From: Berberis thunbergii
Lineage: Eukaryota > Streptophyta > Magnoliopsida > Ranunculales > Berberidaceae
Length of the DNA stretch: 64,000 nt
Direction: 5' to 3'
NCBI GenBank assembly: GCA_003290165.1
Contig: QNQO01010764.1
Location: 60,228 to 124,227, forward strand
Notes under the pieces: generated by a model
What the model saw: only the letters and a program-made list of their open reading frames with translations
Database searches by the model: none
Told to the model about the DNA's origin: nothing
Position numbers and translations under genes: made by a program
In this document: positions 10,200-23,419 of the stretch, piece by piece
How the letters are laid out: each line of letters begins with the position of its first letter
How positions within the stretch are numbered: the first letter of the stretch is position 1

Positions 10200-13100
10200 A
10201 ACTCTATTTTAAGGTAAAAATACTTTGTTTAGAGTCAAACTCGTTTAAAATTAGAATCGATTGAATGTTCAAGATCTTTGTTTGAATATTCATTAAAATG
10301 TATGTCTGTTTCTTTGAAAAATATTATACTTAGGAATGAAAGTAATAAAATTACTTACATGTTTTAATTATAAAATACCTATTTTAAAATTTTAAGTTTT
10401 TATATTGATCATTGGTTTTGTTTTAAAGATCTTCAAAATTGCATTTCAATGATACCAAGTTTACAAAAATTCGACAACTATGTAGATAGTTATGATAATT
10501 TTCATTTATAAAAAATAAAACATAATATTTTTTCTTTCCGCCACACACGTACTTTACATCAACTTTTTTCACAATTTTTTTGCCCTTTTACATATTTTAT
10601 AATTACAAACATGCCATCATAGTAAAGAAATTCCAACCTCAAGACATTTCTCAACTTTTATCTTTTATCTCAAATTATTAGTTTGTCCCAATCATCAATG
10701 AATAATAAAACACATGTCTGAATTGTATTATACATATCATATTACCGTGCCATTGGCACTCCACCAACAAATTTTTATGTTAATTATCATGCACTGGACA
10801 CCCTCACCACCATCTCACCATTGTCCTTAATCAGTTACATAAAAAAAAAAATTCATATTTTAGCATGTGAACTAATTTTTTTGAGGTATAACCCTATTTT
10901 AAGGTAAAAATACAAAAAAAAAAAAAATTAGAGTCAAACTCGGTTAAAATTATAATCGATTTAATACTTCGTGCATTTGTTTGAATATTCATTAAAATGT
11001 TTGTCTGTTTCTTTGAAAAATATTATACTTGGGAATGAATTAATAAAAATACTTACATATTTCAATTATAAAATACATATTTTAAAATTTGAAGTGTTTG
11101 TATTGATTATTGGTTTTGTTTCAAAGATCTTCAAAATTGCATTTCAATGATACCAAGTTTACAAAAATCTGACAACTATGTAGATAGTTACGATAATTTT
11201 CATTTAAAAAAGAAAACATAATATTTTCTCTCTCCTCCACATGTACATTCTGTCAACTTTTTCACAAATTTTTTTAAAACCTTTTTTACATATTAAAAAT
11301 AGAAATCTCAACCGTCAAGATAATTCTCAACTTTCAATCCTAGTCATCTTATATCTCAAATCCTTATTTTGTTGTTATAGTCAGAAGTAAATTGTAAAAC
11401 ACTACTCTGAACTGTAATATACATAGCATACAGTCTATTTGCACTCTAGATACGCTTTTTCTGTGAATTAATCATGCACTAGACACCCTCACCACCATCC
11501 CATCATTGCCCTTAATCAATTTCATAAAAATAATAATAAAAATTAATATTTTTGCTTGTAAACTAATTTTTTTAAGATTCAACCCTATTTTAAGGAAAAA
11601 TACTAATTTTTTTTTAGAGTCAAACTTAGTTAAAATTATAATTCATTGAATGTTTAGGGTTTTTCTTTGAATATTCATTAAAATGTCTATCCGTTTCTTT
11701 GAAAAATAGTATACTTAGGATTGAAAATAATAAAAATAGTTACATGCTTTAATTATAAAATACATATTTTAAATATTTAAGTGATTTTATTGATGATTGG
11801 TTTTGTTTGAAATATCTTCAAAATTGCATTTCAATGATAACAAGTTTACCAAAATTCGACAACTATGTAGATAGTTACGATAATTTTCATTTAAAAAAAC
11901 ATTATTTCTCCACCACATGTACATACCATCAACTTTTTTATATTTAAAATTTTTATTTTTGCCCTTTTACATATTTTATATTTACAAACATGTCATCATA
12001 GCAAAATAATCTCAACCCTCAAGACATTTCCCAACTTTCAGTCCTAGCAATTTTTGTCTCAAATCCTTAATTTGTCACAGCCAGCAATGAATAGAAAAAC
12101 ATCGTTTTGAATTGTAATGTAGATAACATATTGTCGTGTCATTGGCATTCCTACACTTTTCTGATAATTATCATGGACTGGACACCCTCACCTCCATCCC
12201 TCCATTGCCCTAAATCATTTCCATAAAAATAATAATTAAAAAAATCATATTTTAGCATGTAAACTAATTTTTTTGAGGTTCCACCCTATTTTAAGGTAAA
12301 AATACTAATTTTGTTTATAGTCAAACTTAGTTAAAATGAGAATTGATTGAATGTTCGGAGACTTTGTTTGAATATTCACTAAAATGTTTGTCTATTTATT
12401 TGAAAAAATATTATACTAAAGAATAAAAATAATAAAAATACTTACATATTTTAATTATAAAATACAATTTTAAAATTTTAAGTGTTTTTATTGATCATAG
12501 GTTTTGTTTGAAAGATCTTCAAAATTACATTTCAATGATACCAAGTTTACCAAAATCCGACAACTATGTAGATATTTACGATAATTTTCATTTTTTTCAA
12601 GAAAGAAAATATTATATTTTCTCTCTTTGCCACATGTACATACCATCCACTTATTTTACAATATTTTTATATTTTTGCCTTTTTACATATTTTATATTTA
12701 CAAACATGTCATCATAGTAAATGAATCTCAACCCTTAAGACAATTTCCAACTTTCAATCCTAGCATGTTTTATCTGAAATCCTTGATTTGTCATAGTCAA
12801 TAATGAATAGTAAAACACCGCTCTGAATTATAATATAGACAACATGTTACCATGTAATTAGCACTCTACATACACTTTTTTCTGCCAATTGTCATGCACT
12901 GGACACCCTCACCACCATCCCTCCATTGCCCTTAATCAATTCCATAAAAAAATATAAAATATAAAAAATCATATTTTAGCATGTAAACTAATTTTTTTAA
13001 GATTCAACCTTATTTTGAGGTAAAAATACTAATTTTGTTTTGAGTCAAACTTAGTTAAAATTAGAATCGATTAAATGTTCGAGATCTTTGTTTGAATACT

Positions 13101-14130
13101 TATTAAAAAATTTCTTTGTTTCTTTGAAAAATATTATACTTAGGAATAAGGGTGGGCATCCCATCCCACGATCCCGAACCTGTCTCGATTTTTTGGATCA
13201 TTTCGGGATTGATCAAACTCATCTCGATCCCATCTTGTCCCAATCTAGAGTGGAACGGGATCAGGATAAATATTTTTAATCCCGCCTATCCCGTCCTGTC
13301 CAAATTATTTTTATTTAATAATTATTATTAAAGTTTTAATCAAAATACTCTTCTAAATTAAAGTTTAGGATGTGTTGAAATTAAATCAATGCAAGATGAA
13401 TTCTATATGAAATCTAAATTAATTGAATCATTAATTCTAAATGAAATTTAATATTTATTTGCCTTCCAAAAATAAGTTTATTATTTATTTATTTAATATC
13501 TATTATTATTTATGATGTAAGTTATATGTATATAAATTTGAAATTATTGGTGTGTGTGAGTAATGTGAGATAAACTCTTTTTGCTATTTTTTTGGAGGAT
13601 TATTTAGTACGTGCTCATCCCGTCCCATCCCTTCCCGTCTAGATCCCAAATGAACGGGATGGGTCCATCTCGTTCCGTGCCCACCCCTACTTAAGAATGA
13701 AAATAATAAAAACACTTAAATATTTTAATTATAAAATACATATTTTAAAATTTGAAGTGTTTTTATTGATGATTGGTTTTGTTTGATAGATCTTCAAAAT
13801 TGCATTTCAATGATACCAAGTTTACCAAAATTCGACAACTATGTAGATAGTGACGATAAATTTCATTTAAAAAAAACATTATATTTTTTCTCTCCGCCAC
13901 ATGTACATACCATCAACTTTTTTTAACAATTTTACTTTTATTTATTATATTTTACGTGTTTTATATTTACAAACATAACATCATAGGAAATGCATCTCAA
14001 CCATCAACACATTTTCCAACTTTCAATCATTGCCTTCTTTTATCTTCAATTGTTAGTTTATCCTATTAAACAATGAATAGTAAAACACAACTATGAATTA
14101 TATAAAATATAGATACACATGTTTGTAATG
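10200..14130. repeat. Tandem repeat array, unit about 690-725 bp
   Basis: Five consecutive units can be aligned on the motif ttgatcattggttttg or its variants, near 10396, 11096, 11781, 12482 and 13757. Spacings are about 700, 685 and 701 bp, and about 724 bp after removing the 551 bp added by a MITE and its duplication. Units differ by small indels and substitutions. No conserved reading frame is present. The same unit continues beyond the flanking insertions, so the array probably spanned at least 7-8 units before transposons broke it up. Confidence 0.9.
13147..13689. mobile_element. hAT-type MITE
   Basis: The ends are taagggtgggca and its inverted partner tgcccaccccta (one mismatch). The flanking 8-bp duplication is cttaggaa at 13139-13146 and cttaagaa at 13690-13697, the length used by hAT elements. 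The interior is GC-rich near both ends (atcccgtcccatcc-type inverted repeats) and AT-rich in the middle, with no transposase. Confidence 0.85.
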
Positions 14131-14891
14131 TTCTATTCACAGTAACAAAATCAACAACATTGACAACACAACAAAAGGGCGTAACATTGCCAACTTGATT
14201 ACGTAGAAATGAGCAACCATGCGATACTCATGGCACTCGAAGTACAACTTAGCGAGCAAGGACATGCCTTGGTTATGGCTAGTGACATCTTCAACGTGAA
14301 TTTGAGCGGTACTATACGAATTGGTCGCTGTTGGTGTTTGGGAAGTGGTGGATGTTGTTGTTGAGTTGAGAGATGTTGGTTGAGCTGGTGTCTGCTACTC
14401 ACCCTTGCTACTGTCGCATCAATTTGGGAGAAAATCCAAACTTTTTTATTTTTTTAATTTAGCATGCTAGATTGCGAGATTTGTAGCATAGCCTGCGAAA
14501 ATGAATAAAAAAAAGCCGTACCCCGGTTTGGCTGAAACTTTTTTTTTTTTAAGTTTGTTATTGTGGTGATAAAATTTCAGATGAGAGGGATGGTGCACTT
14601 TTTATAACTTAATATTTGCAAAAAAAAATGCATTGTTTGGGCTGACTTGTTACTTAGTATATGATTTATGGTTGGAGCGATTTAGATGAGAGGGTAACCA
14701 ATTGATTCGCAACAATAGGGGGTATTTGAAGTTTGCGGATTTTTCAACTTTCGTTGTTGCTACTGTTGTTCCTTGTTAATTTTATTTTTTTGCTTCTTCA
14801 AAATGGAAGAGCCTCAACCACAAGAAGGAAGAGGAACTAGTAATTTGTTGTTGGTGGTGATGGTCTTGAACCCACATGGGTTTTAGAGACA

Positions 14892-15492
14892 AGGAGTCCA
14901 AGCCCTCCTACATCTTCATCAACATTTTTTCTGTTTAGGTGATTGGGCGAGACGACAACCAGATGGGTGGCGGACGACCTCGAGAAAGGTGGTGGAGGAG
15001 GGTTATTGGATCGAATAGGAGGGTTGTTTGACAAATGAGTCGAGGAGAGGTGGCGGCAGAAAGGTGTGGTATCAAAGGGTGGAAGTGGTGGTGTTGAAAA
15101 GTCACTGCCATAGTGAAAATAAATGAGCCTCGTGAGTTCTACGCTTTTCCCCTTCTCATCTGTGTGTATTATCAAAATCAATTATGGTCTTACAAAATTG
15201 TCTTGATCATATAGCATAATAATTGTTAACAATCAGAATTCCTAGTCTAAATAGAAATGTTAGAAGATGATACATTGCCACAAAAATTGAAAAACTGAAG
15301 ATGAGACCTACTTCAAACCTCTTAAGAATTCATCCAATTAAGTTTTTTTTAACTTTTCATGAAACCATTCTCTTCTCTGTTATAAATATAAAACAACATA
15401 CTCGGTTAATTTGTGTTTGTGTTGGTACTTATACCAACTTAGAGTTTGGGCTCTAAGTTTGTTCAACCTTTTAATCTAAGTCCCGAAATCAC
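14892..15492. repeat. Dispersed direct duplicate, copy 1
   Basis: About 600 bp beginning near gtccaagccctcctacatct recur in the same orientation at 29705-30325, with roughly 85-90 percent identity by eye. The second copy has a short extra segment near 29868-29895. Both copies run into the same MITE left end. Confidence 0.8.
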
Positions 15493-15711
15493 ATTGACTT
15501 TGTTAATTGTCAACTCTCCCTTACAAATATAGAACCTAAATATAAAGTTGGTATAAATTATGGAACCTAAACTTTTATATATACTGAAGTCATTATTTCC
15601 AAAAATAAAAAAGTTCATTTAATTTCTAGGCAAAAAGTTAACTATCAACATGATCTTCTATTCCAAACTAAAAAATGGTATAAACTATAGGACTCAAACA
15701 CAAATTAACCC
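15404..15711. mobile_element. MITE with ggttaatttgtgtttg ends
   Basis: The left end ggttaatttgtgtttg at 15404 is mirrored by caaacacaaattaacc ending at about 15710. Further inverted similarity (ttataccaac... / ...ggtataaac) follows inside. A truncated second copy starts at about 30231. I could not define a clear target duplication. Confidence 0.65.
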
Positions 15712-16320
15712 TATGCAATATGAATGTTTTTTATCCTCTTGATTTTGTTCCTTTGAAACAGACACCCCCTTAGGTATCCCCTCTATGGTATTATTTTGTG
15801 AAGTCTTAAGTTTATAAAGATCAAATATCTAAACAAGCCGGATTCCCTGCCACTCAATCACAGGGTTATTACACCACCGAGATGACGCAATCTAACTGTA
15901 AAGATCGATGCTGATACAGGATGGTTAGTTGTTGATATATGCAAACTTTTCCCCAAGCCTTCAAACCACTCCCAAGCCGGTTGTCTTCTTCTCTTTCCCC
16001 CTCTTATCTTTTTCATTATTTTATGCCAAAGTTGTATTCTTGAATAATGCTACTTATTGTAAAGTTTGCTAACAAAGACCAAAATAACTTGTTACCTTCT
16101 TCTATTCAATTGAAAAGAAGACAAATATCAGTTACTCAAGAGATTATTCTGTATAAACTGATTTTGAAACTCCAGACAAAACCTATCACTGATACAAGAT
16201 ATGGATCTTCGCTTCAGCCTCTACCACATGCATCAATTGCAGTTATTTTGTTATATAGTCTTATTCTCGCACCCTCATCCCTTAATATCACGAACCCTGT
16301 AAAACCATCAAGTTGAACTC

Positions 16321-16656
16321 ATAAAAATACCTATTTTAAAATTTTAAGTGTTTGAATTGATCATTGGTTTGGTTTGAAATATCTTCAAAATTGCATTTCA
16401 ATGATACCAAGTTTACCAAAATTTTACATCTATGTAGATAGTTACCATACTTTTCATTTGAAAAAAAGAAAACATAATATTTTCTCTTTCCGTCGCACGT
16501 ACATTCTATCAACTTTTTTACAATTTTTTATTTTATTTTTTGCCCTTTTACATATTTTATATTTACAAATATGTCATCATAGTAAAGAAATTTTAACCCT
16601 CAAGACATTTTTCAACTTTCAATCCTTGTCATCTTTTATCTCAAATCCTTAGTTTG
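16321..16656. repeat. AT-rich tandem repeat unit, left of LTR-1
   Basis: This resumes the array and ends at the 5-bp site gtttg (16652-16656), where LTR-1 inserted. The unit continues at 29296. Confidence 0.85.
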
Positions 16657-16885
16657 TGATGCATGAGGGTTTCTAGGGTTCCTAATTTGCCCTCAAAGTT
16701 ATTTATTAAATAAATAATTCGTAATCTTTCAATTTAATTAGGAGTCTTTTTAGTTTTCTTTTAGGATTAGGCTTTACTTTTTATTTTAGGAATAGACAGC
16801 TTGTTATTTTATTATTTGATTCTACTTTTTTCTTTTAGGAATATGTTGCTTATTATTCAAGTTATTTGAACGCTATAAATATAGT
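16657..16885 (+). repeat. 5' LTR of LTR-1, upstream part
   Basis: It aligns with 28926-29133 of the 3' LTR. It holds the TATA box TATAAATA at 16874-16881. CACTA-B inserted four bases after that box, with duplication agt (16883-16885 and 26533-26535). Confidence 0.9.
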
Positions 16886-16899
16886 CACTACAAAAAAGG

Positions 16900-17400
16900 C
16901 CTTTAGGGACGTAGTCAAAATTGTCGCTATAGACAACATTTCATCGCCATAAATATTGAGCGACAAAATATTAGTCGCGCAAAGGTTGTCCCCACAGTTC
17001 TGTCTCGCAAGCCTTTGTGCAACGAAAATAAATCTTCGTCTCTACAAAATCCTTTTGCACGACGACATCAAAGATCGTTGCAAAAGGGTGCGTCACGTAA
17101 TACTGTTTTGTGCGACGCTAATTTCGTCGCAAGAAATAGAATTGTTCTTCATGCAAAATATACTTATGCGATTAACCATTTCGTCGCATTAAAATTTGTC
17201 GACATAACTCAATCGTGACGATCCCTTTCGTCGCGTTAGACTTTGTCGGCTTAACTCAATGGTGAGGAACCTTTTATCGCGCAAGATATTCTTTACGCGA
17301 CAACAATATTCATCACTCTAATGTTGTCACACAGGTTCCGTCGATCCAAACACGCTTGATCTATTCTTATGCGACGAAAATTTTTGTCGCTTAAAGTTAT
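16900..17400. repeat. Left subterminal repeat array of CACTA-B
   Basis: Repeated gcgacgaa, tcgtcgc and cgcgcaaag motifs occur in both orientations, followed by AT-rich DNA to 17620. The same array occurs at 32304-33000 in CACTA-D. Open frames here are by-products of the repeats. Confidence 0.8.
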
Positions 17401-17622
17401 GTTTAATAATTTTGAAATCTTTTAATTCAAATATTTATTTTAATTAAATTTGAAATATTTATTAATTGAATCGTCTCACGCATAGAAAGGTTTTGCTAAT
17501 TTATTTAAATACTAGTAACTTTACAAATTAATAATGTAAAATCCTAATGTATCCATTACAAATTAAAATTTTTAAACTGTATTGTATAGTTACAAATTAA
17601 AAAAACACATCAGTACATTTTT

Positions 17623-19523
17623 TTAGGGATGTGGTAGCTGATGATGGTTTGTCGACAGTAGCGGGAGGCTCGACAAATTAATCCCTGAATGCTGGAGAGC
17701 CCCTAATAACATACTCCACCTAGTTGCCTCTTGTGCTTGTTGTTCCTCCTCCCGGGCCTCCCTCTCCGCCTCACGCGCTTTGGCAGCATTTAACTCATTT
17801 TGTAATTCCTCCACTTTTGACTGTAATGATGAAACGATTCCTACTGACCGCTGCGAAGCTGAAGATGAGGTGTTGACCTCACGAACTTTAGCTTTTCCCA
17901 TCCCCTGAACAATCTTTCCGTGTCTTGGACCTAGCGATTCCAATGTCTCCGTCAAAATATGTAATCCTGCATCAGGATCGTCCATTGTGACCTATTCCAA
18001 CGGAGTTGTCGGAGGATTCTGCGAGGCCACTCGCTCCATGTAGGCATCCCGCCTCTTCACCATCGTTTCCTTGATTAAAAAATTATTAAAAATTAATAAC
18101 TTTTAAAACAACAGAAGTGACAACATGCAAAAATGCAAAGAATAAAACTTACATGCAACTTCATGGCCACCTCATTTCCAGGTAGTGCATAAACATCATT
18201 GAACATGTCGATTTCTGGGAATTTTGAACCCTCCTACAAAACATTGTTAAAATAATAAACCAACTAATATAAACATTTAATTGAATGTATTGACTAAAAT
18301 AAAATAATGAAATGAAGCATATGAGTTCACTTACTAGACATCAATCCGCCACCCTGTAAGAGAAGGGCAATGAACCAGAGTGATGTAAAATTTTCTTTTG
18401 ATGTCGGTTTGTCTTCTTCGCCTCAGATCTTTTTTGTATAATTATTCAAAATATATATTAAACATATGCATTATCACATATATAAAAATAAATATGTTTA
18501 TTTTAATTAAATAAAACGTTAATGCTTACCAGAAATGTGGGAGTTCGAAAATGATCGCACAACCACACCCACTCATCAGGCCTATGCTCCAATTCGATTG
18601 GGGGTTGTGCCTTAGCACTATCCACATCAGAAAACGTTTGGAAGTATCGGTGGAAATCATGCTTCCAATTCTTGTATCGATCCACGCACGTATCGGTGAT
18701 ATATTCATGAATGTTTGGATCATTCATGTCAAACTCAAAGTTAACCTGAAATTTTAAATAATATTTATTAGAGAATATTAAGGCCCAAAGAGATGAGTTA
18801 TACCAAATCATGTAAAAATACAAGCATAAACATGCAAAACCTTCAAAACTTTCTGCATTATAAAGATTTTAATTATTAAAGGTTGAGATGAATGGCTAAA
18901 ACTTACTGTGAGCGCGCCCAACACCTCGACCTGCGTCTCAGGCTTGACCTCACTCCAAGATGAGAATGTCATTGGGCAATGGTTGTTAATGATTGCACCG
19001 ATGTCATGCACCAACAAGCTATTAGTCTTTGCCGATTGCGAGCGACGATGACTAGGATCCCACACTACGGGAATGCGTGTGTTAGTGGTTCGTGCGATCC
19101 TTTGGGATTTTAGTTGTCTACAGGGCCCCCTCATTTTATTTGTTGTTGTAAAAAAAATCAATTTGCCAAATATGACGAGGAAAACTTAAGTTTATTACCT
19201 CTAGGGAGCTCTCCATCTCCTTGAGTGGAGGGGTTTACATCCCTGATCATGGTTACAGTCTCGAGTGCAATCGCAGAAGCCGCTGATCGACGGTTTGTTC
19301 ATCTGGTTATTCGTCGAATGAAAACTTGAGGAACTAATCCATACAATGAAGATTGATCAACTACCGGAACATTTGATCCATGTGCTGGTGGAGTACTGAT
19401 AGAAACAACCCTTGTAGCGGGAACATTAATGGCGGAATGAGCTACGTTGGGCGGAGGAGCGGCGACCGAACCACTATTGGCAACAATTACGGGCCTACGT
19501 TTTCTTGTAATCAAAGAAGCCAT
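17623..19523 (-). pseudogene. En/Spm transposase-24 (Ptta/TNPA-like) gene, nearly intact
   Basis: The gene is read on the minus strand from ATG at 19523. Exon 1 encodes MASLITRKRRPVIVANSG and a Pro/Ala/Ser-rich region, with one in-frame TGA at about 19300. Exon 2 (to about 18904) has RGPCRQLK and MTFSSWSEVKPETQVEVLG. Exon 3 (about 18747-18532) has ITDTCVDRYKNWKHDFHRYF and PDEWVWLCDHF, the hallmark of the plant transposase Ptta/En/Spm family. Shorter exons follow near 18440-18350 and 18235-18155. The last exon has ETMVKRRDAYMERVASQNPP, a stop, then a coiled coil (about 17700-17830) and the tail SLPLLSTNHHQLPHP. Such proteins bind subterminal repeats and assist the catalytic transposase. The exon model is by eye. 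Two stops mean the product is broken in this copy. Confidence 0.75.
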
Positions 19524-21019
19524 TTGAACCAAAATAATAAAAACACAACACAACAATTACAAAGTAACATGAAGACAAAAATAGATGCAATCAATTGAAG
19601 ATCGTATAAAATAATACATTAACTATACAATGTATAATGAAGGAGAAAACTTGAATTTCATAAGGTTCGGGAAGAAAACTGGATAAATGGGGAAGAAGAA
19701 CAAAAAAAATTTGAATTTCAACAGCAAATGTAGATGAGATATAAATGTACATGTCTAGCATTTTATATGCAAATGTAAATCACTATAGTACAATAATCAA
19801 TAAGAGAGACTGGAGCTTTACTATCAGAAAACTCATTCAAAATTAGATCAAAAGAGGGGGAAATTTAGAAAGATTGAATCTATGGGGAACAACCAAAATT
19901 GATCATGGAAGAAAACAACTTGAAATTCTGTAACAATCCAGAAACCAAATAATCTGACTACCACTTCAACAATCCATAATTCTAACAAATGAAGCATGCC
20001 CATGATTCAAATCAAATAAAGAATCCTGCCCATCACAGAGATTCTATAAAAACATGAAGTTTTATACCTAACCTTCTACACTTTTAAAACATTGGATTAA
20101 TTAGAAGAAAGGGAAAAAGTAGAAGGTGTGATGAAGCAATCAACAAACACCAACCTGAGTAATCAACATGCTAGAATGCAGATATATCACTGGTACTGGC
20201 TTTGCCCTCGAACCAATATGCAATGTTCTCTTCGATAAAACAATTAAAAAGAACAAAGTCCTGTCTCACAATACTTATTTGTGATGTTGGAGAAAATAAA
20301 AGCAATGTTTGTCAGAAAGCAACTAAGATAATCTAGATGTCTTGACACAAATTTCATCCCCACTTCACAGATAACTAATTAGGATAAAATGGATTCAGTG
20401 AATATAAATTAAATTTACAAAGAATGAATAATCACAACATTAAGGGGTGGATGTCTATATAATTTGAAGTGAATTTTGTGAAATACAACTAAATTTTCAA
20501 AATACTCAGACCTGAAATAAACATCACCTAAATCATATTCTTTTATTGATTGCCGCATTAGCCATTCTCAAGTCGGAAAGGTATAATGAAGCTATCAAAA
20601 AACACAAACCTGAGTAATCAACAGGCTAGAATGTATTGTGCTCTAGGCAGAGATATGAGGCTAAATATTTCTCATATTTCCGGTGTATGTTTTCTAAAAT
20701 TTATTATATGGCTTTCCCATCCACAGGCATATGAGAAATGCTTTCAGAATCTGCATTATGTAGAAAGATTTGAAGAGCATACAATTGCACATGCAATACA
20801 GACCAATTACAAGAAAACCAAGGTGCTTGCTCTTTCGCCAGCTGATGTCAATTTTCATTTTCAAGCAGATGTATCTTACAACTTTCGACTTAAATAAATT
20901 TTTTTGTTTTAGATATATCTATGGCCTGGTTCAACAAAAACAAGGATGAAAGCAAGCAAAACTGTTGAAACCATTCTCAATTTAGAAGGTATAATGAAGC
21001 TATCAAAAAACACAAAGTC

Positions 21020-21330
21020 ACCTTAACATTAATCCACAATTTATCTATTTCCTTCCTACTAGCTTTGAAAATTCTATTGTTTCTTTGCCGCCAAATGATC
21101 CAAACCATGGGATGTAACAATCTATCCTAGACCCATTTTTAAAAAATAAAGTGATTGGAGGGGGTGAGAAAGTGAGTGCCAATGTTTAACCCAATCCAGA
21201 AAATAATGGGAAAATTGGTTTGGACATGGAACTCAAACAATGCTAGCACTCAGAATTAATTGACAAATGATCAATAGATTCCTCTTTTTGTAGTAGAATG
21301 AAGCTTAGACACATTGTCCAAGAGGTTAGT
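21020..21330 (-). pseudogene. LINE reverse-transcriptase C-terminal remnant
   Basis: On the minus strand a decayed frame reads like the end of a plant LINE polyprotein: a cysteine/histidine zf-RVT-like region with several stops, followed by MVWIIWRQRNNRIFKASRKE. The pattern W-IW-RNNRIF is typical there. It lies inside the CACTA-B cargo. Confidence 0.55.
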
Positions 21331-21516
21331 AGTAGACAAAGTCAGGGACCAACTGTTATAACACCCCCTTTACTTAGAAATCAGAATATCTACCATTAGA
21401 TAGTAGATAGGAAAGAGCACTGCAACTTTAATAATAAAACAAATTTAAGACAAGAAAGTGAGATGTATGTACTAGATATCTTTAAATAAAAAAGAATAAA
21501 GGGAGGCTAGTCTTAC

Positions 21517-21603
21517 CTGGATGACTCTGCGATGATACTTTTGATTCAGAGTATGACCAACGGTATCAAGAAGCAAACCACTCACTCCACCACCAAATGA
21601 GAT
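21517..21603 (-). pseudogene. Orphan 29-codon exon of unidentified gene
   Basis: The minus-strand exon has a canonical acceptor (catag) and donor (gtaag), is exactly 87 nt and is fully open. It encodes ISFGGGVSGLLLDTVGHTLN followed by QKYHRRVIQ. The clean borders suggest a genuine captured exon, but I do not recognise the family. Confidence 0.4.
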
Positions 21604-22639
21604 CTATGAAACAAGAGATATAGTATATCATCTGAAACATGAGATTTAGTATATCAAATAATTCATTGTTACCAAAAAATATTGAGTTCGCCATCTACCA
21701 AAGTCTAGTCCTTATACAAATTACAGAAATAGAACTTTTACAACAACTCAGAATGTAGACTACAAAAGTATGTGAAGGAAATATCAGTGACCATGATTTT
21801 TTGACAGATATCTACAATGTCCACAGACTCCAGATGTCTTCCCTTACAACCAAATCTATGAACTACAACAATCACAAGCTGGAGTGAGAGGGGAACAAAA
21901 ACCCACTCAACAATTTCTATTCAGCAAATATCCCAGTAAATCGGTAATTGTAACTGGTCGTTATCTATCATTTACAAGCCCAAGTTTCTTCCCTTCTCTC
22001 TCATGATCTGGATGTCATCTCTAGTTACAACGTAAAACCATAGAAAATATGGATTTTCCAACATTGGAACCAGATGTCGGATGTTCAACCATAGATAACT
22101 TTGCTCCCAAAACTTGATATATATTATATGAGTGACACATGTTTTTAGTTTTAGAATCCAAGTAGCAAATAAAGAGAATTGTCTTCAATTACTCTACATG
22201 ATCAACGAGACATTTCAAATCATTACATATTCCAACACCAAAATATGTCATCAGTTCCAGAATTTAAGTAAGAAACTTACCAAATCTAACGACCACAAAA
22301 ACAGTAGGCTCACTGATAGATAAAATATTTGTTGTTGTGTGAGCCCAAATGCATACCAAGCAGAAGCTCCTCTTACGACACCAGCTAACTACAGATTTCT
22401 TTGCCAAAATCATAACTAATCAACAAAACTTCAAATACTATCAAAACCCAATCCATCAAATAAACAGAAATTACCAACCTAATTAACGTAACCCACACAG
22501 ATCCTTCCGATTCATACCACCTCCCACCACCTCAAAGAAACCCAATATCATGATTAGCCAACCAAACAATCAAAGCTTCAATTTTTATGAAAACCCATTG
22601 TAGAAACGATCTAAATCACAAAACTCCATGAAACAAGAG

Positions 22640-22963
22640 AGGAAATGAGATCTTACCTTCTCTGCCAAGAGAGAAACTCAGAGATCGATGAGAGGCAATC
22701 ACGAAACTCAAAGAGAGAAACTCAAAGATGTTGCATCTGAGATCGATGATAAGCAATCACGAACTCAGAGATTTGAGTTCAAAGAAGCAATCACGAACCC
22801 AAATGAACTCATAGAAGCAATCACGAACTCAGATGAACTCAAAGATGTTGCATCTGCTGTGATTTGGGGAAGACAGACTGAGAGGAGACGGTGAGTTTTG
22901 ATAAAATGGGTTTGAGTTTGCGTGACGAAGCCTTCATCGCTATATATCATAGAATTCGTCGCC
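22640..22963 (-). promoter_or_regulatory. Captured leader/first-exon region in CACTA-B
   Basis: On the minus strand this region runs from a TATA-like tatata (about 22940) into a leader with a repeated segment of the type gagttcgtgattgcttc, present about four times, and then a gtaagat donor near 22655. No long open frame results. It looks like the 5' end of a captured gene in which a short tandem duplication expanded. Confidence 0.35.
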
Positions 22964-23099
22964 CCAGTTTTCAAAATTCACCCAATTTTTTGCCGCCAGA
23001 AGCACGCGCCGGGTTTTTAAGGAGGGAGCATTTTGTGCGACGAAATATTCTAGTTTCGTTGCACAAACATCACATTTGTTTATTTTAGAGAAAATTTTT

Positions 23100-23419
23100 T
23101 ATATCATTATTTAATTAATTAATTGAACTTCGACATTCATTTAACAAATTTATGGTAAAAAATTCATAGTACATTAACAAATTTAATTAAATGAACTAAC
23201 AAAATACATAATATTATTAACATCTAGTAAACGACCTAACAAATTATATTCCTTCAAATGTCTTTGATCTGAAGCAGTAGAGTAATCACTTTCGACTTCT
23301 TCTTCAAGTTCATCTTTTATGGTTGCCTCAGATTCTCATAAATATCCATCTTTTGCAGGTGATACCTCCGCATCATATTCGCCATCAATCGAAGGAAGTT
23401 CGACAAATAACTCAAATGA
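23100..23419 (-). other. Degraded 3' end of the transposase-21 gene in CACTA-B
   Basis: This is AT-rich sequence plus the former C-terminal coding part. The frame can be followed past the stop at 23420 (ELFVELPSIDGEYDAEVSPA and an acidic tail), because CACTA-D keeps a sense codon at that position. A near-identical copy of this DNA is at about 36170-36490. Confidence 0.55.

Larger units (their letters stand above)
14131..16320. other. Unclassified insertion in the tandem array
   Basis: This block replaces part of one tandem-repeat unit. I see no terminal repeats for the whole block and no convincing gene. A weak minus-strand frame at 14199-14402 is Gln/His/Pro-rich and not conserved in appearance. 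The part from about 14892 to 15492 is duplicated at 29705-30325. A MITE sits at about 15404-15711. It may be a patchwork of older insertions. Confidence 0.5.
19650..22963. other. Cargo slot of CACTA-B between the two transposase genes
   Basis: This segment has no counterpart in CACTA-D, whose slot holds other genes; homology between the copies restarts at about 22964 / 36029. It includes a LINE remnant, an orphan exon (21517-21603), an open stretch on the plus strand at about 20728-20895 (AYEKCFQNLHYVERFEEHTI, then LALSPADVNFHFQADVSYN) that I cannot assign, and a promoter/leader-like end at 22640-22960. A piece like gaaggtataatgaagctatc occurs at about 20575 and again at 20985. Confidence 0.55.

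Noticed and set aside
14199..14402. 67-codon Gln/His-rich minus-strand frame
   Set aside because: It has low complexity, no context, no splice signals and no recognisable domain.
16900..17400. Regularly spaced gcgacgaa motifs, considered as a CRISPR-like or operator array
   Set aside because: The spacing is irregular, orientation alternates and the motifs sit at both ends of a CACTA element, so they are subterminal repeats.
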